Positions 26,095 through 34,452 of a stretch of 64,000 nucleotides of DNA are shown piece after piece. The position numbers and the translations under genes are program-made. The DNA lies in NCBI GenBank assembly GCA_963772645.1, contig CAVYYD010000011.1, positions 186,001 through 250,000 on the forward strand. Direction: 5' to 3'. The DNA is from DASSQJ01 sp963772645 (GTDB taxonomy: Bacteria; Actinomycetota; Actinomycetes; Actinomycetales; Dermatophilaceae). Under the pieces are notes generated by a model. It searched no databases and was not told the origin of the DNA. It saw nothing but the letters and a program-made list of their open reading frames with translations. The stretch's first letter is position 1. Each line of letters begins with the position of its first letter.

Positions 26095-26979
26095 ATGAAC
26101 TTGCGTGAGTACATCGACACCCTGCGCACCGAGGGCTACACGGTGCGGGGCAGCAAGGGCGAGGACCCCGTCCTCATCGCGCCCGACGGACACGCGGTCG
26201 AGACGTGGCGGGACGACTACCCCTACGACGAGCTGATGGACCGCGACGCCTACGAGTCCGAGAAGTACCGCCTCCAGGTCGAGCTGTTGAAGTTCCAGTA
26301 CTGGACCCAGGACGTCGGAGCCAAGCACGTCCTGGTCTTCGAGGGCCGTGACGCGGCCGGCAAGGGCGGGACGATCAAGCGCTTCATGGAGCACCTCAAC
26401 CCGCGTGCGGCGCGGGTGGTGGCCCTGGCCGCCCCCACCGAGACCGAGCGGGGCCAGTGGTACTTCCAGCGCTACGTCCAGCGGCTGCCCACCGCCGGCG
26501 AGATCGTCCTGTTCGACCGGTCCTGGTACAACCGGGCGGGGGTCGAGCGGGTCATGGGCTTCTGCACCGACGAGCAGTACGAGACCTTCATGCGCCAGGC
26601 GCCGGTGTTCGAGCGGATGCTCATCGAGCAGGGCCTGACGGTGACCAAGCTGTGGTTCTCGGTGACCCGCGACGAGCAGCGCACCCGGTTCGCCATCCGC
26701 CAGATCGACCCCGTGCGCCGGTGGAAGCTCTCGCCGATCGACCTGGAGAGCCTGGACCGCTGGGAGGACTACACCGCGGCCAAGGAGGCGATGTTCGAGC
26801 TCACCGACAAGCGGTACGCCCCGTGGCTGACCGTCAAGAGCAACGACAAGAAGCGCGGCCGGCTCGAGGCGATGCGGGCCTTCCTCGACCAGTTCGACTA
26901 CGAGGGCAAGGACGGCGAGGTGATCCACGCCCCCGACCCGACGATCGTCGCCCGCGCCAAGCACACCGAGGCCGACTGA
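26095..26979 (+). CDS. ppk2: Polyphosphate kinase 2
   Basis: A 294-aa PPK2-family kinase that moves phosphate between polyphosphate and nucleotides. Walker A is GRDAAGKGGTIK, Walker B-like FDRSWYNRAGVERVMGF, and the lid has RFAIRQIDPVRRWKLSPID, all standard for single-domain class I PPK2. ATG 26095 is used; a GTG 12 nt upstream is possible. Its stop codon lies in a hairpin shared with the convergent regulator gene. Confidence 0.95.
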   Translation: MNLREYIDTLRTEGYTVRGSKGEDPVLIAPDGHAVETWRDDYPYDELMDRDAYESEKYRLQVELLKFQYWTQDVGAKHVLVFEGRDAAGKGGTIKRFMEHLNPRAARVVALAAPTETERGQWYFQRYVQRLPTAGEIVLFDRSWYNRAGVERVMGFCTDEQYETFMRQAPVFERMLIEQGLTVTKLWFSVTRDEQRTRFAIRQIDPVRRWKLSPIDLESLDRWEDYTAAKEAMFELTDKRYAPWLTVKSNDKKRGRLEAMRAFLDQFDYEGKDGEVIHAPDPTIVARAKHTEAD

Positions 26980-26995
26980 GCCCGGCCCGGCTCAG
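26976..26995. terminator. Bidirectional hairpin over both stop codons
   Basis: CTGAGCC (26976-26982) pairs with GGCTCAG (26989-26995) around a 6-nt loop. The stem contains the stop codons of ppk2 and of the convergent GAF/PucR regulator. Confidence 0.55.
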
Positions 26996-28806
26996 CGCGG
27001 CAGCAGCCGGCGCAGCCGGAGGGCGAGCTGCAGCTCGAGGCTGCGCTCCGGCTCCTGCCAGCCCTCGCCGAGCAGGGCGGAGATCCGCTCCAGGCGCTGG
27101 GCGACCGTGTTGACGTGGACGTGCAGCTCTGTGGCGGCGTGCCGGGGGCTGCGTCCGGCCTCGAAGTAGGCGGCGAGCGTCCCGAGGAGGTCGGTGCCGC
27201 GCCGCTCGTCGTAGTCCAGGACCGGGCCCAGCTCGCGGCGGACGTAGTCCGCGACGTCGGGCTCGCCGCCGACGATCAGCCCGGCGAAGCCGAGCTGGGT
27301 GGCGGCCGCGCCCCGGCCGCGGTGCCCCAGGGCGACCAGCGCGGCGGCCGTGCGCAGCGCCTCGGCGTGGGCGCCCGGGATGCCGTCGACACCGGTGAGC
27401 GGGCCGACCCCGGCGACGGTCACCGGCGTGCGCCGGCCCAGCCGCGCGGCGAGGGCCGACGCGGCCCGGTCCGGGTCCTCCCCGGGGACGAGGGCGACGA
27501 CGTCGCCGTCGTACGCCCCGACCAGCGCACCCTCGCCGGCCGCCGCCGACGCCCCCAGTGTCAGGGTGCGTGTGGAGGCCCCGGGCTCGCCGCGGACGGC
27601 CAGCAGGCAGAACGGCTGCTCGGGGTCGGCTCCGGAGGAGCGCGCGAGCTGGAGCCGGTCCTCGGCCGGCGCCCGGCCGGCGAGCAGCTCGGAGACGGCA
27701 CGGTTGCGCGCCGACTGCCGCGTCTCGGCCGCCTGGCGCTCGAAGAGCAGGACGAGCGCGGTCACGACGCCGGCCCGCTCCACCGTGCGCCGGTCGGCCT
27801 CGGCGAGGACCCCGACCTCCCCGACGTAGAGGGTGGCCAGGCGTTCGTCGGCGGTGGCGGCGGCCACCGCGTAGGTCCCGCAGTGCTCCACGAGCCGCCC
27901 GGCACCGAGGTCCGGGAAGTCCGGCGGGACGTGCGCCCCGGCGGTGGCGCCGCGCACGACGCCCTCGTCGTCGACGACCGCCGCCCAGCCGCCGAGCAGG
28001 TCGGCGAGGGCCTGGGCGAGGTCCTGCACCCCGCCACCCTCGAGGACGAGCGAGGCGAACCGGTCGTGAGCGGCCGCGGCCTTCTCCACCCCGGCCGCGT
28101 AGCGGTGGACCGTCTCGTGGGCCTGCGAGAGCGCCGCGAGCGCCCCCTCGGCGTCCGCGAGCGCCCGGGTCTGGACGAGGGTGACGGCGGCGAGCGTCGC
28201 GAGGTTGCCGAGGAGGGCCACCTCCTCCCGGGTGAAGGGGCGCGGGGTGCGGTTGGCCGCGAAGAGCACGCCGACGAAGACGTTCTCGACGAGCAGGGGC
28301 GTGCCGCAGATCGCCATGATCCCCTCCTCCGAGACCGCGCCGTCGATGTCGGTGGTGTGCCGGAAGCGCTCGTCCTGGCCGTAGTCCGCGGTCCAGTAGG
28401 GCTTGCGGGTCGAGGCGACGAGACCGCCCAGACCGGCTCCGAGCTCGAGGCGGACGGACTGGAACGCCGCCGACACCGAGCCGTCGGTCGCGCGCATGTA
28501 GGTGTCCCCGCGCTCCGGGTCGTGGAGGGTGAGGTAGGCGAGGTCGGTGCCAAGGAGGGCTCGGGCGCGGCGGACGATGGCGTCGAGCACCTGCGCGGGG
28601 TCGCTCTCGGTGACGAGGGCGCGGGCGGTGTCCAGCAGCGCCTGGAGGCCGGCCTCGCGCCGGCGGTGCACCTCGCGGGCCGAGGCGGCGCGCACCGCGA
28701 GCTCACGGGCCCGGGGCGTGCCCGGCGCGGCGGCGACCTCGGCGACCGGCGCCCCGTCGGCGAGGAGGGAGAGCAGGTGGAGGGCCTCGTCGGCCGGGTC
28801 CGTCAT
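26992..28806 (-). CDS. GAF-domain PucR-type transcriptional regulator
   Basis: A 604-aa regulator. After a short N-terminal helical part comes a GAF sensor domain (about 50-205: ALLGTDLAYLTLHDPERGDTYMRA), a central region and a C-terminal PucR helix-turn-helix (about 535-600: LHVHVNTVAQRLERISALLG). It lies 44 bp after the hydroxybutyrate dehydrogenase gene on the same strand and probably controls that gene in response to a small molecule bound by GAF. Confidence 0.9.
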   Translation of the reverse strand: MTDPADEALHLLSLLADGAPVAEVAAAPGTPRARELAVRAASAREVHRRREAGLQALLDTARALVTESDPAQVLDAIVRRARALLGTDLAYLTLHDPERGDTYMRATDGSVSAAFQSVRLELGAGLGGLVASTRKPYWTADYGQDERFRHTTDIDGAVSEEGIMAICGTPLLVENVFVGVLFAANRTPRPFTREEVALLGNLATLAAVTLVQTRALADAEGALAALSQAHETVHRYAAGVEKAAAAHDRFASLVLEGGGVQDLAQALADLLGGWAAVVDDEGVVRGATAGAHVPPDFPDLGAGRLVEHCGTYAVAAATADERLATLYVGEVGVLAEADRRTVERAGVVTALVLLFERQAAETRQSARNRAVSELLAGRAPAEDRLQLARSSGADPEQPFCLLAVRGEPGASTRTLTLGASAAAGEGALVGAYDGDVVALVPGEDPDRAASALAARLGRRTPVTVAGVGPLTGVDGIPGAHAEALRTAAALVALGHRGRGAAATQLGFAGLIVGGEPDVADYVRRELGPVLDYDERRGTDLLGTLAAYFEAGRSPRHAATELHVHVNTVAQRLERISALLGEGWQEPERSLELQLALRLRRLLPR

Positions 28807-28850
28807 CTCGCCGATCCTAGGCACCGGGCCGCGGGGCGGCGCCGCGGGGC

Positions 28851-29645
28851 TCAGTGCGCGGTCCACCCGCCGTCCATGGCGAACGAGGCCCCGGTGACCG
28901 AGGCGGACGCCGGTCCGCAGAGGAAGAGCACGAGCTCGGCGACCTCCTCCGCCTCGACGAGCCGCTTGACGGCCACCGGTTCGAGCATCACCGAGCCGAC
29001 GACCTCCTCCGGTGCGATGCCGTGGGCGCGCGCCTGGTCGGCGATCTGCCGCTCGACGAGCGGCGTGCGCACGTAGGCCGGGTTGACGCAGTTCGAGGTG
29101 ACGCCCTTCGGGCCGCCCTCGAGCGCCACGACCTTCGAGAGGCCCTCGAGGCCGTGCTTCGCAGCGACGTACGCCGCCTTGAACGGGCTGGCCCGCAGGC
29201 CGTGCACGCTCGAGACGTTGACCACCCGGCCCCAGCCCCGCCGGTACATGTGCGGCAGCGTCTGGCGGACCAGCCGGAACGGCGCGGCGAGCATGAGGTC
29301 GAGGATCAGGTCGAACCGCTCCGGGGGGAACTCCTCGAGCGGGCTGACGTGCTGGGTGCCGGCGTTGTTGACGAGGACGTCGACGTCGCGGGGGAGGTCG
29401 GCGATCCGGTCGAGGTCGGTGAGGTCGGCGGTGAGCGGGTGCAGCCGGCCGGTGCGGTCCTCGGCGGTGAGCCGGGCGAGGGCACCGGCGTCGCGGTCGA
29501 CCGCGTGCACCTCGGCCCCGGCGCCGGCCAGGGCCCGCGCGACCGCGGCCCCGATCCCGCTCGCGGCGCCGGTGACCAGGGCCGTTCGCCCGGCCAGGTC
29601 GGTGGGGCCGCGGTGGGCGGCGGGGTCGTCGCGTCCGTCGAGCAT
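28851..29645 (-). CDS. 3-hydroxybutyrate dehydrogenase-like SDR
   Basis: A 264-aa short-chain dehydrogenase with cofactor motif TGAASGIGAA, NNAGTQHV, catalytic Ser in NVSSVHG and YVAAKHG. The stretch SNCVNPAYVRTPLVERQI is typical of D-3-hydroxybutyrate dehydrogenases that make acetoacetate from hydroxybutyrate. ATG 29645 is preferred to an in-frame GTG 30 nt upstream. It precedes its likely regulator in one transcription unit. Confidence 0.9.
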   Translation of the reverse strand: MLDGRDDPAAHRGPTDLAGRTALVTGAASGIGAAVARALAGAGAEVHAVDRDAGALARLTAEDRTGRLHPLTADLTDLDRIADLPRDVDVLVNNAGTQHVSPLEEFPPERFDLILDLMLAAPFRLVRQTLPHMYRRGWGRVVNVSSVHGLRASPFKAAYVAAKHGLEGLSKVVALEGGPKGVTSNCVNPAYVRTPLVERQIADQARAHGIAPEEVVGSVMLEPVAVKRLVEAEEVAELVLFLCGPASASVTGASFAMDGGWTAH

Positions 29646-29759
29646 GGCCGAGAGACTAGGGACGACGGTTCCCACGCCTCATGTGTCGGTGCCCCACAAT
29701 CGCCCGGCAGCCGGTGTGTCCGCGCCCCGGCGGACCCGGGTGCCCGGCGCAGCGACTGG

Positions 29760-29775
29760 ATACCCCGTGGGGTAT
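29760..29775 (+). promoter_or_regulatory. CsoR/CstR-type operator 8
   Basis: ATACCCC-GT-GGGGTAT, identical to operator 3. The right half gives the -10 TATATT (29772-29777) 34 bp before the rhodanese lipoprotein gene. Confidence 0.87.
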
Positions 29776-29810
29776 ATTGTCAGCGACGACCCCGATCCCC
29801 AGGAGACCCG

Positions 29811-30257
29811 ATGCCGTCCCGTCGCCTCACCGTGTCCGTCGCCGCCCTGCTCCTCGCCGGCTCGCTCGCCGCCTGCGGGTCCGCAGGGCCGCAGGTCAGC
29901 GCCACCGCCGGTGCGGTCGCGGCCAGCGCTCCGACCGAGGGCGCCGAGCTCGACCCGGCGGCCTTCGCCGCGGCGCTGAAGCGGCCGGGGACGACCGTCA
30001 TCGACGTCCGGACCCCGCAGGAGTACGCGCTGGGCCACCTGCCCGGCGCGGTCAACCTCGACGTCGAGGGCCCCGACTTCGCCGCGAGGGTCCAGTCGCT
30101 GGACCCCGGCGCGCCGTACGCGGTCTACTGCCGGTCCGGCAACCGGTCGGCCGCGGCGGTCGCGGTGATGGACCAGCTCGGGTTCACCCGCGCCTTCCAC
30201 CTCGGTGGCGGCATCACGGCATGGAAGGGTGCCGGTGGCGAGGTCGTCACCGGCTGA
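29811..30257 (+). CDS. Rhodanese-domain lipoprotein
   Basis: A 148-aa exported lipoprotein: signal peptide with lipobox SLAAC (Cys22), a short linker, and one rhodanese domain (about 45-145) with active Cys in VYCRSGNRSA. It would carry sulfane sulfur on the outer face of the membrane, a place not served by the cytoplasmic rhodaneses of this window. Operator 8 joins it to the sulfur regulon although it lies 10 kb away. AGGAG precedes ATG 29811. Confidence 0.92.
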   Translation: MPSRRLTVSVAALLLAGSLAACGSAGPQVSATAGAVAASAPTEGAELDPAAFAAALKRPGTTVIDVRTPQEYALGHLPGAVNLDVEGPDFAARVQSLDPGAPYAVYCRSGNRSAAAVAVMDQLGFTRAFHLGGGITAWKGAGGEVVTG

Positions 30258-30292
30258 CCCGCGCCGAGGCGCGGTCCACCGGCTGACCCGCG
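30248..30292. repeat. 16-bp direct repeat at the rhodanese stop
   Basis: CACCGGCTGACCCGCG occurs at 30248-30263, covering the stop codon, and again at 30277-30292. It looks like a small local duplication. Confidence 0.7.
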
Positions 30293-30417
30293 GTTCACCG
30301 CGACCCGTGCTGGCGCGCGCGTCACCGTCACGGCGCGTCACGGTCACGGTTCGGACACATCGCTGGCGCGCCGTTGACGCGGGGGCGAGCATCGTGTCCA
30401 TGATGGGACGTGGCGGA

Positions 30418-30431
30418 TGGGAGCGCTCCCA
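30418..30431. promoter_or_regulatory. CebR/CelR-type LacI operator palindrome
   Basis: TGGGAGCGCTCCCA is a perfect 14-bp palindrome. It equals the published operator of the CebR/CelR cellobiose repressors of actinobacteria. It lies before the likely start of the LacI gene, which suggests autoregulation. Confidence 0.8.
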
Positions 30432-30520
30432 CGAGCGGTGACGGCACGGCCGTCCCCATCCCCTCGCCGCCGTCTGGCACCCGTGCCGGGGTCGCACCAC
30501 GGGAACCCGGTCCCGGCACG

Positions 30521-31528
30521 GTGGTCAGGCGGCGCCCCACCCTCGACGAGGTCGCCCGGCTCGCCGGCGTGGGTCGGGGCACCGCCTCCCGGGTGCTCAA
30601 CGACTCACCGCACGCCTCGCCGGCCGCCCGGCGGGCCGTGCTCGAGGCCGTCGAGGCGCTCGGCTACGTGCCCAACCGGGCCGCCCGCTCGCTCGTCACC
30701 CGCCGCACCGACACCGTGGCGCTCGTGGTCTCCGAGGACGGCGACCGGCTCTTCGCCGACCCGTTCTTCGCCCGGGTCGTCCGTGGGGTCACCGACCGGC
30801 TCGCGGTATCCGACACCCAGCTGCTCCTGACGATGACCGGCGGGCAGGACCGCGTCCGGGCGGCCCGCTACCTCACCGACCTGCACGTCGACGGCGTCCT
30901 GCTGCTCTCCCTGCACGCCGACGACCCGCTGCCCGCCGCCCTCGAGGGCCGCGGGGTCCCGACCGTGTGTGGCGGCCGGCCGACCGCGCAGCACCCGCGC
31001 TGCGTCGTCGACGTCGACAACCGCGCCGGGGCACGGTCCGCGGTGGAGCACCTCCTGGCCCGCGGACGGCGGCGGCTGGCGCACGTCGCCGGCCCCCAGG
31101 ACATGTCCTCGGGCCACGACCGGCTCCTCGGGGCCCGGGACGCGGTGGCAACCGCCGGGCTGGACCCCGGGGCGCTCGCCGTCCGGTTCGGCGACTACAG
31201 CGAGGAGAGCGGGGCCAGGGCGGTGCGTGACCTGCTCGCGGCGGGGGAGGAGCCGGACGCCGTCTTCGCCGCCTCCGACCTCATGGCGCTCGGGGCGCTG
31301 CGGGCCCTGCGCGAGGCCGGGCGGGCCGTCCCGGACGAGGTCGGGGTGGTCGGCTTCGACGACGCGCCGGTGGCCGAGCACACCGACCCGCGGCTGACCA
31401 CCGTGCACCAGCCGGTGGAGGAGATGGGGCGGGTCATGGCCGAGGTGCTCCTCGCCCGGCTCGCCGGGCGGGACGTCCCGCCGGAGACGGTCCTGCCCAC
31501 CCGGCTCGTCGTCCGTGCGTCGGCCTGA
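30521..31528 (+). CDS. LacI-family transcriptional repressor
   Basis: A repressor of 335 aa with helix-turn-helix and hinge (TLDEVARLAGVGRGTASRVL, then NRAARSLVTRRT) and a sugar-binding core ending in GVVGFDDAPVAEHTDPRLT. GTG 30521 gives the normal family length and leaves the palindromic operator at 30418-30431 outside the coding region; an in-frame GTG at 30410 would start before the operator and add 37 disordered residues. No sugar genes are nearby, so its targets lie elsewhere or it is an orphan. Confidence 0.88.
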   Translation: MVRRRPTLDEVARLAGVGRGTASRVLNDSPHASPAARRAVLEAVEALGYVPNRAARSLVTRRTDTVALVVSEDGDRLFADPFFARVVRGVTDRLAVSDTQLLLTMTGGQDRVRAARYLTDLHVDGVLLLSLHADDPLPAALEGRGVPTVCGGRPTAQHPRCVVDVDNRAGARSAVEHLLARGRRRLAHVAGPQDMSSGHDRLLGARDAVATAGLDPGALAVRFGDYSEESGARAVRDLLAAGEEPDAVFAASDLMALGALRALREAGRAVPDEVGVVGFDDAPVAEHTDPRLTTVHQPVEEMGRVMAEVLLARLAGRDVPPETVLPTRLVVRASA

Positions 31529-31560
31529 GGGCCGACCCGCCGCACTGCGACGATGGGGCC

Positions 31561-33432
31561 ATGGGCCTCGACGTCGAGCTCTCCGAGATCCGCGACTTCC
31601 TCGCGCGCCACGAGCCGTTCGACCGGCTCCCGGACGCGGTCCTCGACGAGCTGCCCGGCTCGCTGTCGGTGGAGTACTTCCGCCGCGGCAGCAACCTCAT
31701 CGCCCGCGGCGCCGACAACCACCACCTCTACGTCCTGCGCTCCGGGGCCGTCGACGTTCGCGACGCCCAGGGCGTGCTCGTCGAGCGCGGTGAGGCCGGT
31801 GCCTGCTTCGGCTCCATCACGCTGACCCGCGGCAACCCCTCGACCGTCGACGTCACCGCCATCGAGGACAGCCTCGCGCTCCTCCTGCCGGCCGACGTCT
31901 TCCGGTTGCTGCGGGCCGAGCACCCCCACGTCGACGCCTTCTTCGACGCCCAACGACGGCACCGGATGCGCGGGGCGGTCGCCGAGCTCCAGCTCTCCTC
32001 GACCGGCAGCGCGGTCCTCAAGACCCACGTGCGCGACCTGGTCGGCGGTCGGGCCCCCGTCGTCGTCGCGACGACCGGCACGGTCCGGGACGCGGCCCGG
32101 ACGATGTCGGAGCACGCCGTCTCCTCGATCCTCGTCATGGACGGCGGCCGCCTCGCCGGCATCATCACCGACCGTGACCTGCGCACCCGGGTGCTCGCCG
32201 CCGGCGTCGACCCCGCCGCGCCGGTCACGGCGGTGATGACGCCCGAGCCGGCCACCGGCTCGCCCGACGCGCTGGCCTTCGAGGTCCTCCTCGAGCTCAC
32301 CGCACGCGGCATCCACCACCTGCCCATCGTCGACGCCGGCCGTCCGGTCGGCATCGTCACCGCCACCGACCTGCTGCGGCTCGAGCAGGCCAACCCGGTC
32401 TACCTCGCCGGCGACGTGGCCAAGCAGCCCGATGCCGCGGGGGTCGCCGAGGTCGCGGCCAGGCTGCCCCGGGTGGTCGGCCTGCTCGTCGACCAGGACG
32501 CCTCGGCGGACGACATCGGGCGCGTCGTCACGGCGGTCGGCGACACCGTCGAGCGGCGCCTCATCGCCCTGGCCGAGGAGGAGCTCGGGCCCGCCCCGGC
32601 CCCCTACTGCTGGGTGGCGCTCGGCTCGCGGGCCCGGCTCGAGCAGGCCCTGGCCGCCGACCAGGACAACGCGATCATCATCGACGACGACGTCGAGCCG
32701 GCCGACCTGCCGTGGTTCGAGCGCCTCGCCGAGCGGGTCGCGGCGGGCCTCGTCGCCGCCGGCTACCCCCGCTGCCCCGGTGAGGTCATGGCGACGAACC
32801 CGCGGTGGCGCCGGCCGCTCGAGCAGTGGCGGGTCGAGTTCACCACGTGGCTGAGCCGGCCCACCCCCCAGGCCGTCCGCGCGGCGAGCATCTTCTTCGA
32901 CATGCGCCCGGTGCACGGCGACCCGGGGCTGCACGCCCGGCTCCAGGAGCACGTCCTGGCCGGCGCGCCGCGCTCCCTCGCCTTCCTGACCCACCTGGCC
33001 AGGCAGGCGACGCTCAACGAGCCGCCCCTGGGCTTCTTCCGGGGCTTCGTCGTGGCCACCGAGGGAGAGCACCTCGGCGCCCTCGACCTCAAGCGCGGCG
33101 GGATCAGGGCCGTCGTCGAGCTGGTGCGGGTGCACGCGCTCTCGGTCGGCAGCCCCGCGGTCAACACCCGAGCCCGGATCGAGGCGGTCCGGGCGGCCGG
33201 GGTGTGGGGGGAGGACCGGGCAGACGACCTGCTCGACGCCTTCGAGCTCATCTCCTACGTGCGGCTGCGCCACCAGGCCGCCCAGGTGCGAGCCGGGGTG
33301 TCCCCGGACAGCCACGTCGTGCCCGACGCGCTGTCGAGCGTCGACAAGCGGCACCTGCGCGAGGCCTTCGGGATCGTCCGTTCCGCCCAGTCGGCCCTCG
33401 CCCACCGCTACCCGATGCAGTACATCTCCTGA
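31561..33432 (+). CDS. Cyclic-nucleotide-binding/CBS/DUF294 nucleotidyltransferase-like protein
   Basis: A 623-aa signalling protein: cNMP-binding fold (about 20-125), two CBS motifs (about 155-285), a GlnD-type nucleotidyltransferase domain (about 300-450; WVALGSRARLEQALAADQDN) and a DUF294 C-terminal helical domain. The usual GSxxRxE core is present as GSRARLEQ. Cyclic nucleotide or adenine-nucleotide control of a nucleotidylation step is the family expectation, but the target is unknown. The exonuclease gene follows 11 bp later, a common pairing. Confidence 0.92.
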   Translation: MGLDVELSEIRDFLARHEPFDRLPDAVLDELPGSLSVEYFRRGSNLIARGADNHHLYVLRSGAVDVRDAQGVLVERGEAGACFGSITLTRGNPSTVDVTAIEDSLALLLPADVFRLLRAEHPHVDAFFDAQRRHRMRGAVAELQLSSTGSAVLKTHVRDLVGGRAPVVVATTGTVRDAARTMSEHAVSSILVMDGGRLAGIITDRDLRTRVLAAGVDPAAPVTAVMTPEPATGSPDALAFEVLLELTARGIHHLPIVDAGRPVGIVTATDLLRLEQANPVYLAGDVAKQPDAAGVAEVAARLPRVVGLLVDQDASADDIGRVVTAVGDTVERRLIALAEEELGPAPAPYCWVALGSRARLEQALAADQDNAIIIDDDVEPADLPWFERLAERVAAGLVAAGYPRCPGEVMATNPRWRRPLEQWRVEFTTWLSRPTPQAVRAASIFFDMRPVHGDPGLHARLQEHVLAGAPRSLAFLTHLARQATLNEPPLGFFRGFVVATEGEHLGALDLKRGGIRAVVELVRVHALSVGSPAVNTRARIEAVRAAGVWGEDRADDLLDAFELISYVRLRHQAAQVRAGVSPDSHVVPDALSSVDKRHLREAFGIVRSAQSALAHRYPMQYIS

Positions 33433-33443
33433 GGGGTGGGCGG

Positions 33444-34139
33444 ATGCGGTGGTTGCGGCGTGGTGCCGACGCCCGGCGCTCGGCGGCCCTGTCCGCGGCG
33501 GTGGCCGGCCCCCTGCGCGAGTACCTGGCCGAACCGTTCCCCGACCTCGCGACGCCGCTGACCCGGGCCCGCCTGCTCGCCGTCGACATCGAGACCACCG
33601 GTCTGGACCCGCGCACCGACCGCGTCCTGTCCGTGGGGTTCGTGCCGGTCGACGGGGGCCGGGTCGAGCTGTCCGGAGCCCGGCGCGTCCTCGTGCGGGG
33701 CGCCGCCGGCGTCGGGCAGAGCGCCACGGTCCACGGGCTCACCGACGACGCCCTGGCCGGGGGCGTGCCGCTGGAGGAGGCGGTCGCAGCGGTGCTCCAC
33801 GCGCTGCGCGGCCGCGCGCTGCTCGCCCACTACGCCCGGATCGAGACCGGGTTCCTCGGCGCGGCGTGCCGGCGGTTCTGGGGGGCGCCGATGCCGTGCG
33901 TCGTCGTCGACACCTTCGAGCTGGCGCGGCGCGCGCTGCCGCCGGGGTGGGGTGACGGCCCGGAGCCGGGTGCGCTGCGGCTGTGGGCGGTCCGGGAGCG
34001 GTTCGGCCTGCCCGTCTACCGGGCCCACGAGGCGCTCACCGACGCCCTCGCCTGTGCCGAGCTCTACCTCGCCCAGCGGGCCGAGCTCGAGGCCCGCTCC
34101 GCCGGGGCGGCGGCGACCCTTCGCCACGTCGTGGTGTGA
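33444..34139 (+). CDS. DnaQ-like 3'-5' exonuclease
   Basis: A 231-aa DEDD exonuclease with ExoI LLAVDIETTGLDP, ExoII-like LLAHYARIETGFL and ExoIII HEALTDALACAELY (DEDDh His present). It follows the CBS/DUF294 gene by 11 bp, so the two are probably co-transcribed. It may trim DNA or RNA ends; the link to nucleotide signalling is inferred. Confidence 0.92.
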   Translation: MRWLRRGADARRSAALSAAVAGPLREYLAEPFPDLATPLTRARLLAVDIETTGLDPRTDRVLSVGFVPVDGGRVELSGARRVLVRGAAGVGQSATVHGLTDDALAGGVPLEEAVAAVLHALRGRALLAHYARIETGFLGAACRRFWGAPMPCVVVDTFELARRALPPGWGDGPEPGALRLWAVRERFGLPVYRAHEALTDALACAELYLAQRAELEARSAGAAATLRHVVV

Positions 34140-34202
34140 GGGCCGCCGGCGGCCCCCCAACCGGCCGCTGCTGCCGAACCGGCCGGCTGCTGCGGGCGGC
34201 GG

Positions 34203-34370
34203 TCAGTGCAGCGTCGGGGTGCTGGACTGGGCCAGGAGGTAGATCTCGTGCGTCTCGCGGACGAGGTCGCGGTCGACGGCGCCGTCCCAGCCGCGGCCGT
34301 TGTGCCGGCTGGTGCGCAGGCGGGTCGCGAGGGTCCGGGCCTTCTGGAGGGAGAGGTGCGAGGTGTTCAT
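34203..34370 (-). CDS. Small hypothetical protein (55 aa)
   Basis: The 55-aa product (starting MNTSHLSLQKARTLATRLRT) is basic at first and ends hydrophobic; no known domain was recognised. ATG 34370 is used, and an in-frame GTG at 34391 would add 7 residues. It is divergent from the LysR gene and may be its target. Confidence 0.6.
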   Translation of the reverse strand: MNTSHLSLQKARTLATRLRTSRHNGRGWDGAVDRDLVRETHEIYLLAQSSTPTLH

Positions 34371-34415
34371 GTCATCGATGATCCCGCTCACGACTGTTCA
34401 GCACAACGCGACTCC

Positions 34416-34433
34416 GCTTAGAGGTCGTTAAGC
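34416..34433. promoter_or_regulatory. Candidate LysR binding site
   Basis: GCTTA (34416-34420) and TAAGC (34429-34433) form an interrupted palindrome 19 bp before the LysR gene and 46 bp from the divergent small ORF, the usual place for a LysR autoregulatory site. Confidence 0.5.
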
Positions 34434-34452
34434 AATGCTGTAGAGTCAACGG

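Noticed and set aside
30410..30520. LacI start at GTG 30410
   Set aside because: It would place the palindromic operator inside the coding region and add a disordered N-terminus; GTG 30521 gives the normal family length. The choice is not certain.
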